A stretch of 12,899 nt of DNA from JBBECF01 sp040881945 (GTDB taxonomy: Bacteria > Pseudomonadota > Alphaproteobacteria > Dongiales > Dongiaceae). Below the pieces are notes generated by a model, which was not told the DNA's origin, searched no databases, and was given only the letters and a program-made list of their open reading frames with translations. The DNA is taken from contig JBBECF010000190.1 in NCBI GenBank assembly GCA_040881945.1, positions 1 to 12,899 of the forward strand, read 5' to 3'. A program made the translations under genes and the position numbers. Of the stretch, positions 1 to 6,316 are shown piece by piece (positions within the stretch are counted from its first letter, which is position 1; each line of letters starts with the position of its first letter).

Positions 1-250
1 CGCCGTCGACCAGCCGCAGCAGCCCGCGCAGCTCTTTCAGGCTGAACCCCAACTCGCGGCCGCGGCGGATGAAGGTGAGCCGCTTCAGCCCGTCCTCGCC
101 GTAGTGCCGCTGCCCGCCGGCGCTGCGCGGTGGGGCCGGCAACAGCCCGATGCGCTCGTAATAGCGGATCGTCTCGACCTTGCAGCCCGTCCGGCGCGAC
201 AAGGCGCCGATGGTCTGCCGCAGCCCGCCCGAAATCGGTCCCGTCCGCAT
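1..250 (-). CDS. merR: MerR-family metal-responsive regulator (3' end outside window)
   Basis: The minus strand from the ATG at 250 reads 83 codons and runs off the left edge, so only the N-terminal part is present. Residues about 12-60 form the MerR winged helix-turn-helix: 'TIGALSRRTG', then 'ETIRYYERIGLLP', 'RHYGEDGLKRLTFI' and 'RELGFSLKELRGLLRL'. The metal-binding cysteines of the family lie further towards the C terminus and are outside the window, so the metal cannot be read from the protein itself. The gene is divergent from merTPFA and shares its operator, which points to a mercury-responsive repressor-activator that also represses itself. Family assignment is secure. The name merR rests on context, since a Pb/Cd/Zn-type MerR homologue would look similar over this part. 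Confidence 0.85.
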   Translation of the reverse strand, partial: MRTGPISGGLRQTIGALSRRTGCKVETIRYYERIGLLPAPPRSAGGQRHYGEDGLKRLTFIRRGRELGFSLKELRGLLRLVDG

Positions 251-264
251 GCGAAAAAAACCCC

Positions 265-295
265 TTGAACCTGTAGTCGCTACAGGTTGCATCCT
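265..295 (+). promoter_or_regulatory. MerR-type operator-promoter of merTPFA
   Basis: A perfect 9-bp inverted repeat, AACCTGTAG (268-276) and CTACAGGTT (280-288), is separated by 3 bp. It sits between a -35-like TTGAAC (265-270) and a weak -10-like CATCCT (290-295), giving a 19-bp spacer. A dyad inside an over-long 19-bp spacer is the hallmark of promoters that MerR-family activators untwist. The dyad is 17 bp from the merR start and 40 bp from the merT start, so it probably controls both. The -10 assignment is the least certain part (3 of 6 consensus bases). Confidence 0.82.
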
Positions 296-328
296 AGCAT
301 AGTCCTACGACGAAGGGAGCCGAACGGC

Positions 329-724
329 ATGACCGAGTTGCGCGATACCGCGGCCGGCCGCCGCAAGATCGAGATGGAACCCACCGGCCTGCTGGCCGCC
401 GGCGGCGTGCTCGGGGCCTTGGCGTCGATGTCCTGCTGCATCCTGCCGCTGGCGCTGTTCGGCCTGGGGGCGAGCGGCGCCTGGATCGGCAACCTGGCGG
501 CGCTGGCGCCGTACCAGCCGCTGTTCGTCGCGGTCACGCTCGGCTTCCTCGGCGCCGGCTTCTGGATGGCCTATCGCCGGCCGCAGGCGGCGTGCGCGGC
601 CGACGGCGCCTGCGCGCGGCCGCTCTCCGGCCGGATCGTCAAGACCGGCCTGTGGGGCGCCGCGATGGCGACGGCGGCGGCGGTGATGTTCCCTTACGTC
701 GCGCCGTGGCTGCTTGAGATCTAG
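329..724 (+). CDS. merT: Mercuric ion transport protein MerT
   Basis: This 131-residue inner-membrane protein moves Hg(II) from periplasmic MerP to the cytoplasm. Three hydrophobic segments are visible (about 21-45, 63-82 and 104-128). The first carries the vicinal pair Cys36-Cys37 in 'SMSCCILPL', and the cytoplasmic loop between helices 2 and 3 carries Cys89 and Cys95. This is the MerT arrangement of two cysteine pairs. I chose the ATG at 329 because AAGGGAG at 313-319 is a good ribosome-binding site. The reading frame stays open back to a TTG at 287, but that start would lie in the operator. The N terminus is a little longer than in Tn501/Tn21 MerT (116 residues). It is the first gene of the operon, followed after 18 nt by merP. 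Confidence 0.93.
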   Translation: MTELRDTAAGRRKIEMEPTGLLAAGGVLGALASMSCCILPLALFGLGASGAWIGNLAALAPYQPLFVAVTLGFLGAGFWMAYRRPQAACAADGACARPLSGRIVKTGLWGAAMATAAAVMFPYVAPWLLEI

Positions 725-742
725 CGAAGGAGGACCGCGCTG

Positions 743-1021
743 ATGAGAACCCTAATGGCGGTTGCAACGGCGGCGCTGTTGACGGCCGGCGCGGCCGGCG
801 CGGCGGAACGGACGGTCACGCTCGCGGTGGACAACATGTCCTGCGTTACGTGCCCCTATATCGTGAAGCAGTCGCTCGCCGCCGTCCGCGGAGTAAGCGC
901 CGTGGAGGTGTCCTACGAAGCCAAGACCGCCGTCGTGACGTTCGAGGACGACGCAACCGACCTTGCGGCGCTGACCGCGGCGACCGCCGGCGTCGGCTTC
1001 CCGTCGCGGCCGGTGGAATAG
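743..1021 (+). CDS. merP: Periplasmic mercuric ion-binding protein MerP
   Basis: This is a 92-residue protein with a signal peptide (positive start, hydrophobic run to about residue 19, cleavage near Ala20-Ala21-Glu22) followed by one heavy-metal-associated (HMA) ferredoxin-like domain. The metal site is 'MSCVTC' at residues 32-37 (Cys34 and Cys37), a variant of the usual MTCxxC. MerP captures Hg(II) in the periplasm and hands it to the MerT cysteines. AAGGAGG at 727-733 is a strong ribosome-binding site 9 nt before the ATG. Length and placement match MerP of known operons. merF follows after only 10 nt. Confidence 0.95.
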   Translation: MRTLMAVATAALLTAGAAGAAERTVTLAVDNMSCVTCPYIVKQSLAAVRGVSAVEVSYEAKTAVVTFEDDATDLAALTAATAGVGFPSRPVE

Positions 1022-1031
1022 GACGCGCCCG

Positions 1032-1286
1032 ATGAAGGACCGCGCGCTTCTCCGCACCGGGGTCGTCGGCTCGGCCGTGGCGATGATCTGCTGCTTTACG
1101 CCGTTGCTCGTCGTTCTGCTCGGCGTCGTCGGGCTGTCGGCCTGGCTCGGCTGGCTCGACTACGTGCTCTTTCCGGCGCTGGCGTTCTTCCTCGGCCTTA
1201 CCGCATACGGGCTCTGGCGTAGGCAACGCACGGCCACCTGCTGTGACGCGACAACGCCCAACGTGAAAGAGACCGGCCATGGCTGA
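1032..1286 (+). CDS. merF: Mercury transporter MerF
   Basis: This 84-residue membrane protein has two hydrophobic segments (about 9-36 and 41-62). Cys20-Cys21 lie in the first ('MICCFTPLL') and a second vicinal pair, Cys70-Cys71, lies in the cytoplasmic tail. 'LLGVVGLSAW' and 'LDYVLFPALA' closely follow the classical 81-residue MerF. It is a second Hg(II) importer, using vicinal cysteines in the membrane to pass the ion to the cytoplasm. It ends in an 8-nt overlap with merA (1279-1286), which suggests translational coupling and possibly direct delivery of Hg(II) to the reductase. Having both MerT and MerF in one operon is known but not universal. Confidence 0.95.
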   Translation: MKDRALLRTGVVGSAVAMICCFTPLLVVLLGVVGLSAWLGWLDYVLFPALAFFLGLTAYGLWRRQRTATCCDATTPNVKETGHG

Positions 1287-2712
1287 TTACTGTCCCACGC
1301 CGAACGGAAACAAGAACGGAGCGTATGACCTGGCTGTCGTCGGCGCCGGATCGGCCGGCTTCTCGGCTGCCATCGCGGCGGCGGAGCAGGGAGCACAAGT
1401 TGCGCTCATCGGCCACGGCACCATCGGTGGGACCTGCGTGAACGTCGGCTGCGTGCCGTCCAAGACTCTCATCAGGGCGACCGAGAGTCTTCACCACGCC
1501 CATGCCGCCGGCCGTTTCGCGGGCGTCCATGCAGATGCTCGTGTGGACGACTGGAAGGCGCTCGTCGCGCAGAAGGACGAACTGGTCGGCGAGCTTCGTC
1601 AGGCCAAGTACGTGGACCTTCTGGCCGCCTACAACGGCATCGCCTACATCGAAGGCCGGGCGCGCCTCGGCGACGGTGGCGTGTACGTCGATGGCGGCCT
1701 CGTCCGAACCGGCAAGGTGATCGTCGTCACCGGCGCGCGGCCGGCCCTGCCTGCGATTCCCGGCATCGAGAACGTGGATTACCTCACCAGCACTTCCGCT
1801 CTCGATCTGGAGGTGTTGCCAAGGTCGCTTCTCGTGGTCGGCGGCGGCTTCGTCGGCGCGGAGCTCGCACAGGTCTTCGCCCGCGCAGGCGTCAAGGTGA
1901 CCATCGTCTGCCGCAGCCGGCTGCTGCCGGCCGCCGAGCCCGAAATCGGCAAGGCGCTCGCCCGGTATTTCCGGGAGGAAGGCATCGCGCTCAACTGCGG
2001 CGTCGCCTATCAATTCTGCAGGCGGACGGCCGCCGGCGTGGCCCTCTGCGTGAGGCAGGACAACAAGGAGGAATTGCTCGAGGCCGAGCGCGTGCTGGTC
2101 GCGACCGGCCGGACTCCGAACACCGAAGGCCTGGGCCTGCCGGAAGCGGGCGTGGCCCAACGCGGGAACGGCGCCATCAAGGTGGACGAGAGGATGCGGA
2201 CGAGCCGTCCCGGCGTCTATGCCGCCGGCGACGTGACGGGCCGGGATCAGTTCGTCTACATGGCGGCTTACGGCGCGAAAATTGCGGCCAAGAACGCGCT
2301 CAACGGCGACAGCCTTTCGTACGACAACTCGGTCATGCCGGCGGTGGTGTTCACCGACCCTCAGGTTGCGAGCGTCGGCCTGACGGAGGCCGCGGCGCGC
2401 GCGGCGGGCCATCGGGTCAAGACCTCTGTCCTGCCGCTCGCCTACGTACCGCGCGCCATTGCCGCGCGCGACACCCGCGGGCTGATCAAGCTCGTGGCCG
2501 ATGCCGACACCGAACGCCTTCTCGGTGCCCACATTCTGGCGCCCGAGGGGAGCGACAGCATCCAGACGGCGGTGCTCGCCATCAAGCACGGGCTCACGGT
2601 CGGTGGTCTTGCCGACACGATTTTCCCATACCTGACAACCGTCGAGGGACTGAAGCTCGCCGCGCAGGCGTTCGAGAAGGACGTGAGCAAGCTGTCCTGC
2701 TGCGCGGGATAA
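1279..2712 (+). CDS. merA: Mercuric reductase MerA (short form without NmerA domain)
   Basis: This 477-residue cytosolic flavoprotein reduces Hg(II) to volatile Hg(0) with NADPH. FAD binds at 'VVGAGSAGFSAA' (residues 20-31). The redox disulfide is Cys53/Cys58 in 'GGTCVNVGCVPSK'. The NAD(P)H Rossmann motif 'VVGGGFVGAELAQVF' follows near residue 187, then the FAD-contacting 'VYAAGDVTG' near residue 314. The C-terminal dimerisation domain ends in the vicinal pair Cys474-Cys475 ('LSCCAG'), which separates MerA from lipoamide dehydrogenase and other relatives. There is no N-terminal HMA domain (NmerA); the protein starts about 15 residues before the FAD fold. Cys5 is the only cysteine ahead of the FAD site. 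The start overlaps the merF end by 8 nt. The mer operon seems to end here. Confidence 0.97.
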   Translation: MADYCPTPNGNKNGAYDLAVVGAGSAGFSAAIAAAEQGAQVALIGHGTIGGTCVNVGCVPSKTLIRATESLHHAHAAGRFAGVHADARVDDWKALVAQKDELVGELRQAKYVDLLAAYNGIAYIEGRARLGDGGVYVDGGLVRTGKVIVVTGARPALPAIPGIENVDYLTSTSALDLEVLPRSLLVVGGGFVGAELAQVFARAGVKVTIVCRSRLLPAAEPEIGKALARYFREEGIALNCGVAYQFCRRTAAGVALCVRQDNKEELLEAERVLVATGRTPNTEGLGLPEAGVAQRGNGAIKVDERMRTSRPGVYAAGDVTGRDQFVYMAAYGAKIAAKNALNGDSLSYDNSVMPAVVFTDPQVASVGLTEAAARAAGHRVKTSVLPLAYVPRAIAARDTRGLIKLVADADTERLLGAHILAPEGSDSIQTAVLAIKHGLTVGGLADTIFPYLTTVEGLKLAAQAFEKDVSKLSCCAG

Positions 2713-2755
2713 GAAGTCTCGCGTTCCGTACCACCGACCCCGGCCGCCCGCCACG

Positions 2756-3721
<966 letters not shown>

Positions 3722-3794
3722 GCGTCGAATCTGACACGGCCGCGCGCGGCCCGGCAAATCACGAGGGCGTCACAATGGCGTGATGAGGAACGCA

Positions 3795-3810
3795 GGGCGG
3801 CGGGCCGCCC
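3795..3810 (-). terminator. Possible weak hairpin after nadK
   Basis: GGGCGG (3795-3800) and CCGCCC (3805-3810) form a perfect 6-bp stem with a 4-nt loop, beginning 12 nt beyond the nadK stop. No T-tract follows, so it is not a classical intrinsic terminator. It may slow polymerase or protect the nadK message end. In this G+C-rich DNA a stem of this size can also occur by chance. Confidence 0.3.
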
Positions 3811-3821
3811 CGGTCGCGGTT

Positions 3822-4628
3822 TCAGGTCGCGAACTGCTCCATCAGGATGCGTTCCTCGAGGTTGTGCTCGGGGTCGAACAGCAGGGTCAGGGTGACGTTG
3901 CGCGCCTCGCGCACGCGCACCTCGGCCACGTCGCGCACCTCGGTAGAGTCGGCGACGGCGCTGACCGGTCGTTTGACGGCCTCGATGACCTCGAACACTA
4001 CCTCGGCGGAATGCGGCAGAATGGCGCCGCGCCAGCGCCGCGGGCGGAAGGCGCTGATCGGCGTCAGCGCCAGCACGCCGGAGGCCAGCGGCAGGATCGG
4101 CCCGTGCGCCGACAGGTTGTAGGCGCTGCTGCCGGCCGGTGTGGCGATCAGCACGCCGTCGCAGATCAGCTCCGGCAGCCGGACCACGCCGTCGATCCGG
4201 ATCGCGATCTTCGCCGTCTGCCGGGTCTGGCGCAGCAGCGACACCTCGTTGATGGCAAGGGCGCGGGCTTCCCCGCCGGCCGTGGTGCGCGCCGTCATCG
4301 CCAGGGGGTGCAGGCGCACGCGCTGCGCGGCCGCCAGCCGCGCCGGCAATTCGGCCTCGCCGTACCGATTCATCAGGAACCCGACCGTGCCGCAATTCAT
4401 GCCGAAGATCGGCACGTTGCGGTCGAGATAGCGGTGCAGGGTCTCCAGCATGAACCCATCGCCGCCGAGCGCGACGATCACGTCGGCCTGCTCCGGCGCC
4501 GTCGATCCGTATTGCCGGCGCAGGCGGGCGAGCGCGGCTTGCGCGTCGTCGGCCTCGGCGGCGACGAAGGCGAAGGTGCTCGCCGCCGCCTGCGCTGGGT
4601 TCCTGGCCTCGTTCACTTGGGCTGGCAT
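3822..4628 (-). CDS. nadK: NAD kinase
   Basis: This 268-residue cytosolic enzyme phosphorylates NAD to NADP with ATP or polyphosphate. Diagnostic motifs are the 'LGGDGFMLETLH' loop (residues 54-65, catalytic Asp57), 'IFGMNCGTVGFLMN' (74-87), 'LAINEVSLLR' (124-133, Asn127-Glu128) and 'DGVLIATPAGSSAYNLSAHGP', all in family order. Length is normal for the short proteobacterial form. The ATG at 4628 is the first in the frame and has no strong ribosome-binding site (AAGG only 2 nt before it). A good sigma-70 promoter lies just upstream. The gene is divergent from the small exported protein at 4765. Confidence 0.94.
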   Translation of the reverse strand: MPAQVNEARNPAQAAASTFAFVAAEADDAQAALARLRRQYGSTAPEQADVIVALGGDGFMLETLHRYLDRNVPIFGMNCGTVGFLMNRYGEAELPARLAAAQRVRLHPLAMTARTTAGGEARALAINEVSLLRQTRQTAKIAIRIDGVVRLPELICDGVLIATPAGSSAYNLSAHGPILPLASGVLALTPISAFRPRRWRGAILPHSAEVVFEVIEAVKRPVSAVADSTEVRDVAEVRVREARNVTLTLLFDPEHNLEERILMEQFAT

Positions 4629-4657
4629 TACCTTAAGGGGAGTCGACCGCCGCCGGC

Positions 4658-4686
4658 AGTATAGCGCAAGCCCGCTTCGGTGTCAG
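4658..4686 (-). promoter_or_regulatory. Sigma-70 promoter for nadK
   Basis: Read on the minus strand, CTGACA (4681-4686) and TATACT (4658-4663) each match five of six consensus bases of the -35 and -10 boxes, with an ideal 17-bp spacer. The -10 box is 29 bp before the nadK start, which leaves a short leader. It fits the constitutive expression expected of a housekeeping gene. I infer it from sequence only. Confidence 0.7.
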
Positions 4687-4764
4687 AAGCGTCGGCCGGT
4701 CTTGCCAACCGGGGCGGCGCGCGACCAAGCTGGCGCCGCCCAACACCGGACCGGGAGGAAACTC

Positions 4765-5250
4765 GTGATCCATTGCACCCGTGGCGCGGCGGCCGCCGCG
4801 CTGGTATTTCTGTGGATGCTCGCCGCTGCCGCCGCCGCCGAGGACCGCCACGAGGGCTATTACTACCCGAAGCCGCAGACGGTGGAGACCTATACCGCGC
4901 GCGTGGCGACGCTGGCGGACAGCGACCGGACGCGGCGCATCGGTTTCGTCACCGGGCTGACGCAACAACTCCTCGGCGGCCGCTACGCGCCGAGCTACGC
5001 GGTGTTCGCCAAGGGCGAGGAGGCGGAAAAGCTGATCGTCGTCGGCCTCGTCGACGGCGAGCTCGATACGCTGTACCGCGCCCGCGCGCTGTTCGCCAAC
5101 CTGACGGCCGTGGCCCGCGTGACACCGTTCTTCCGCGAGAACACGCTCGCCGAACAGGCCACCTTCTTCGATCTCCTGAAACTGCTCGGCTTCGTCCAGG
5201 TGACGATCACCGACGGCGATGCCTTCGCCCACCAGGTCCTGATCGAATAA
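4765..5250 (+). CDS. Small exported conserved protein, function unknown
   Basis: This 161-residue protein starts at GTG 4765, chosen because GGAGG (4754-4758) precedes it and because the next residues form a clear signal peptide ('RGAAAAALVFLWMLAAA', cleavage near Ala25-Glu26). The open frame further upstream has no such support. The mature part begins 'DRHEGYYYPKPQTVETY' and contains 'SDRTRRIGFVTGLTQQ', 'YAVFAKGEEAEKLIVVGL', 'LYRARALFANLTA', 'TFFDLLKLLGF' and 'TDGDAFAHQVLIE', a strongly conserved pattern that I associate with alphaproteobacterial genomes. From memory, some entries carry a molybdopterin-guanine dinucleotide biosynthesis label, but nothing in the sequence supports that and an exported protein would not fit it. 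It has no cysteine in the mature part. Its stop is 1 nt from the stop of the convergent lysR gene. Confidence 0.8.
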   Translation: MIHCTRGAAAAALVFLWMLAAAAAAEDRHEGYYYPKPQTVETYTARVATLADSDRTRRIGFVTGLTQQLLGGRYAPSYAVFAKGEEAEKLIVVGLVDGELDTLYRARALFANLTAVARVTPFFRENTLAEQATFFDLLKLLGFVQVTITDGDAFAHQVLIE

Positions 5251-5251
5251 C

Positions 5252-6190
5252 CTAACCCGGCGGGACGGATCCGCGGTCGCGCGGCGGGACGTCGCGGTGC
5301 GCGCGGCGCAGGTCGTCGAGGAACGCGCGCACCACCAGCGTGCGGTGCGTGCCCTTGCGCGTCGCCACTTCGAACAACGAGTGGTAGGCAAGCTCGCGCG
5401 GCAGCAGCGGCCGCATCTGCCCGCGCTCCACCCAGGGTGCCGCGTAGTGGGTCGGCAGGTAGCCGATATAGCGGCCGGACAGCACCAGCACGGCCAGCGC
5501 CTCCATGTGATAGGCGGTGGCGGCGGGGCGGAAGGCCACCGGGCTCTTTGCCTTGGTCCCCACCATGTAACCGCGATGGGCATAGGCCGCCGCGGCGACG
5601 TCGGCCTGTGTCACCGTCTCCGGCGGGCGGGCGAACAGCGGATGGTGCCGGCCGCAATACAGCGTCTGCTCCTCGACGAACAACCGCTCGTAGGCCAGGC
5701 CGGCGGCGTGGTGGTGGAAGGCGCTGATGGCGGCGTGCAGGCGGCCGTCGAGGACCGCCCGTTCGAGTTCGCTCGGCGCCGCGATGTGCATGACGATGTG
5801 CACGTCGTTGTCGCGGCCGCGGAAGCGCGCGATGGCGTCGTCCAGGCGCGAATCGGGGTTGCTGATCGTGTTGTCGACGACGCCGATCTGCAGCTCGCCG
5901 ACCAGGCGGCCGCGCATCGCGCCGACCTCGGCGCGGAAATCTTCCAGCTTGGCGAACAGGCGCTGGCTCGCCTCGTATACCGCGCGCCCCTTGTCGGTCA
6001 GCTGGAAGCCGACGCGGCCGCGCTGGCACAGCCGCATGCCGAGCCGCGCCTCGAGGTCGGCGATCTGGGTGCTGATGCGCGACGGGCTGACGTTGAGTTG
6101 CGCCTGGGCGGCGGCGAAGCCGCCGGCCTCGACGATCGCGGCGAACACCCGCAGCAGCTTCACGTCGATGTCGTTGAGCTTCGGGGTCAT
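5252..6190 (-). CDS. LysR-family transcriptional regulator of the guanidino operon
   Basis: This 312-residue protein has a LysR-type helix-turn-helix at the N terminus: 'LLRVFAAIVEAGGFAAAQAQLNVSPSRISTQIADLEARLG' spans residues about 12-51, with the recognition helix near 36-46. 'LTDKGRAVYEA' begins the linker helix, and residues about 92-295 form the periplasmic-binding-protein-like effector domain. It is divergent from the ureohydrolase gene across a 126-bp AT-rich region, the usual LysR arrangement in which the regulator activates the facing operon and represses itself. In Pseudomonas, guanidinopropionate and guanidinobutyrate hydrolase genes are likewise paired with LysR regulators. The effector is therefore probably the imported guanidino compound, by inference. 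The start at 6190 has no clear ribosome-binding site. The gene ends 1 nt from the convergent gene at 4765-5250. Confidence 0.9.
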   Translation of the reverse strand: MTPKLNDIDVKLLRVFAAIVEAGGFAAAQAQLNVSPSRISTQIADLEARLGMRLCQRGRVGFQLTDKGRAVYEASQRLFAKLEDFRAEVGAMRGRLVGELQIGVVDNTISNPDSRLDDAIARFRGRDNDVHIVMHIAAPSELERAVLDGRLHAAISAFHHHAAGLAYERLFVEEQTLYCGRHHPLFARPPETVTQADVAAAAYAHRGYMVGTKAKSPVAFRPAATAYHMEALAVLVLSGRYIGYLPTHYAAPWVERGQMRPLLPRELAYHSLFEVATRKGTHRTLVVRAFLDDLRRAHRDVPPRDRGSVPPG

Positions 6191-6220
6191 GGGCCGGGCC
6201 GGGGCTTGTTAGTTTTGAAA

Positions 6221-6226
6221 ATTATA
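6221..6226 (-). promoter_or_regulatory. Candidate -10 box of the LysR gene
   Basis: On the minus strand 6226-6221 reads TATAAT, a perfect -10 hexamer, 31 bp before the LysR start. No good -35 box lies 16-18 bp upstream (TATGAA at 17 bp matches poorly). That would suit an autoregulated gene, but a chance match in an AT-rich island is possible. Confidence 0.45.
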
Positions 6227-6234
6227 AAGTGAAT

Positions 6235-6259
6235 TTCAGAGATTTCATATTTATCTGAA
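6235..6259. promoter_or_regulatory. Candidate LysR operator (inverted repeat)
   Basis: TTCAGA (6235-6240) and TCTGAA (6254-6259) form a perfect 6-bp inverted repeat with a 13-bp AT-rich spacer. It lies midway between the divergent LysR and ureohydrolase genes, in an island (about 6208-6278) that is much richer in A+T than everything around it. LysR regulators bind interrupted dyads of this general size in divergent intergenic regions. Which bases are contacted cannot be told from sequence. Confidence 0.45.
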
Positions 6260-6279
6260 CTGAATGGAGGTCAAACTAA

Positions 6280-6306
6280 GGGACACGGCCGCCGGTGCCC
6301 ATTTTT
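6280..6306 (+). terminator. Leader hairpin with T-tract before the ureohydrolase gene (possible attenuator)
   Basis: GGG (6280-6282) pairs with CCC (6298-6300) and CAC (6284-6286) with GTG (6295-6297). Two further G-C pairs are possible inside, with single-base bulges. Five T residues follow at 6302-6306. Hairpin plus T-tract resembles an intrinsic terminator, yet it stands directly before the ribosome-binding site (AAGGA, 6307-6311) of the first gene. That suits an attenuator or a block to upstream read-through. The stem is imperfect, so confidence is modest. Confidence 0.4.
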
Positions 6307-6316
6307 AAGGACCGCC

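Noticed and set aside
1198..2754. 518-codon open frame on the minus strand opposite merA
   Set aside because: It is a shadow of merA, caused by high G+C. Its protein is Arg/Gly/Asp/His-rich with no recognisable domain, while the plus strand encodes an intact MerA.
1..2755. Mercury transposon (Tn21- or Tn501-like) carrying the mer genes
   Set aside because: No transposase, resolvase or terminal inverted repeat was seen around merR-merA inside the window. The left end is cut off, so an element extending leftwards cannot be excluded.
2713..2755. Shared terminator between the convergent merA and DUF3179 genes
   Set aside because: I saw no stable stem or T-tract in these 43 bases.
3738..3751. 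14-bp GC palindrome upstream of the DUF3179 gene
   Set aside because: The sequence is alternating GC only and is likely by chance in such DNA. No promoter elements are placed around it convincingly.
6191..6316. Guanidine riboswitch before the ureohydrolase gene
   Set aside because: Considered because of the guanidino enzymes. I could not find the paired ACGR-loop hairpins of guanidine-II, or anything I could match to guanidine-I or guanidine-III. A covariance-model search would settle it.
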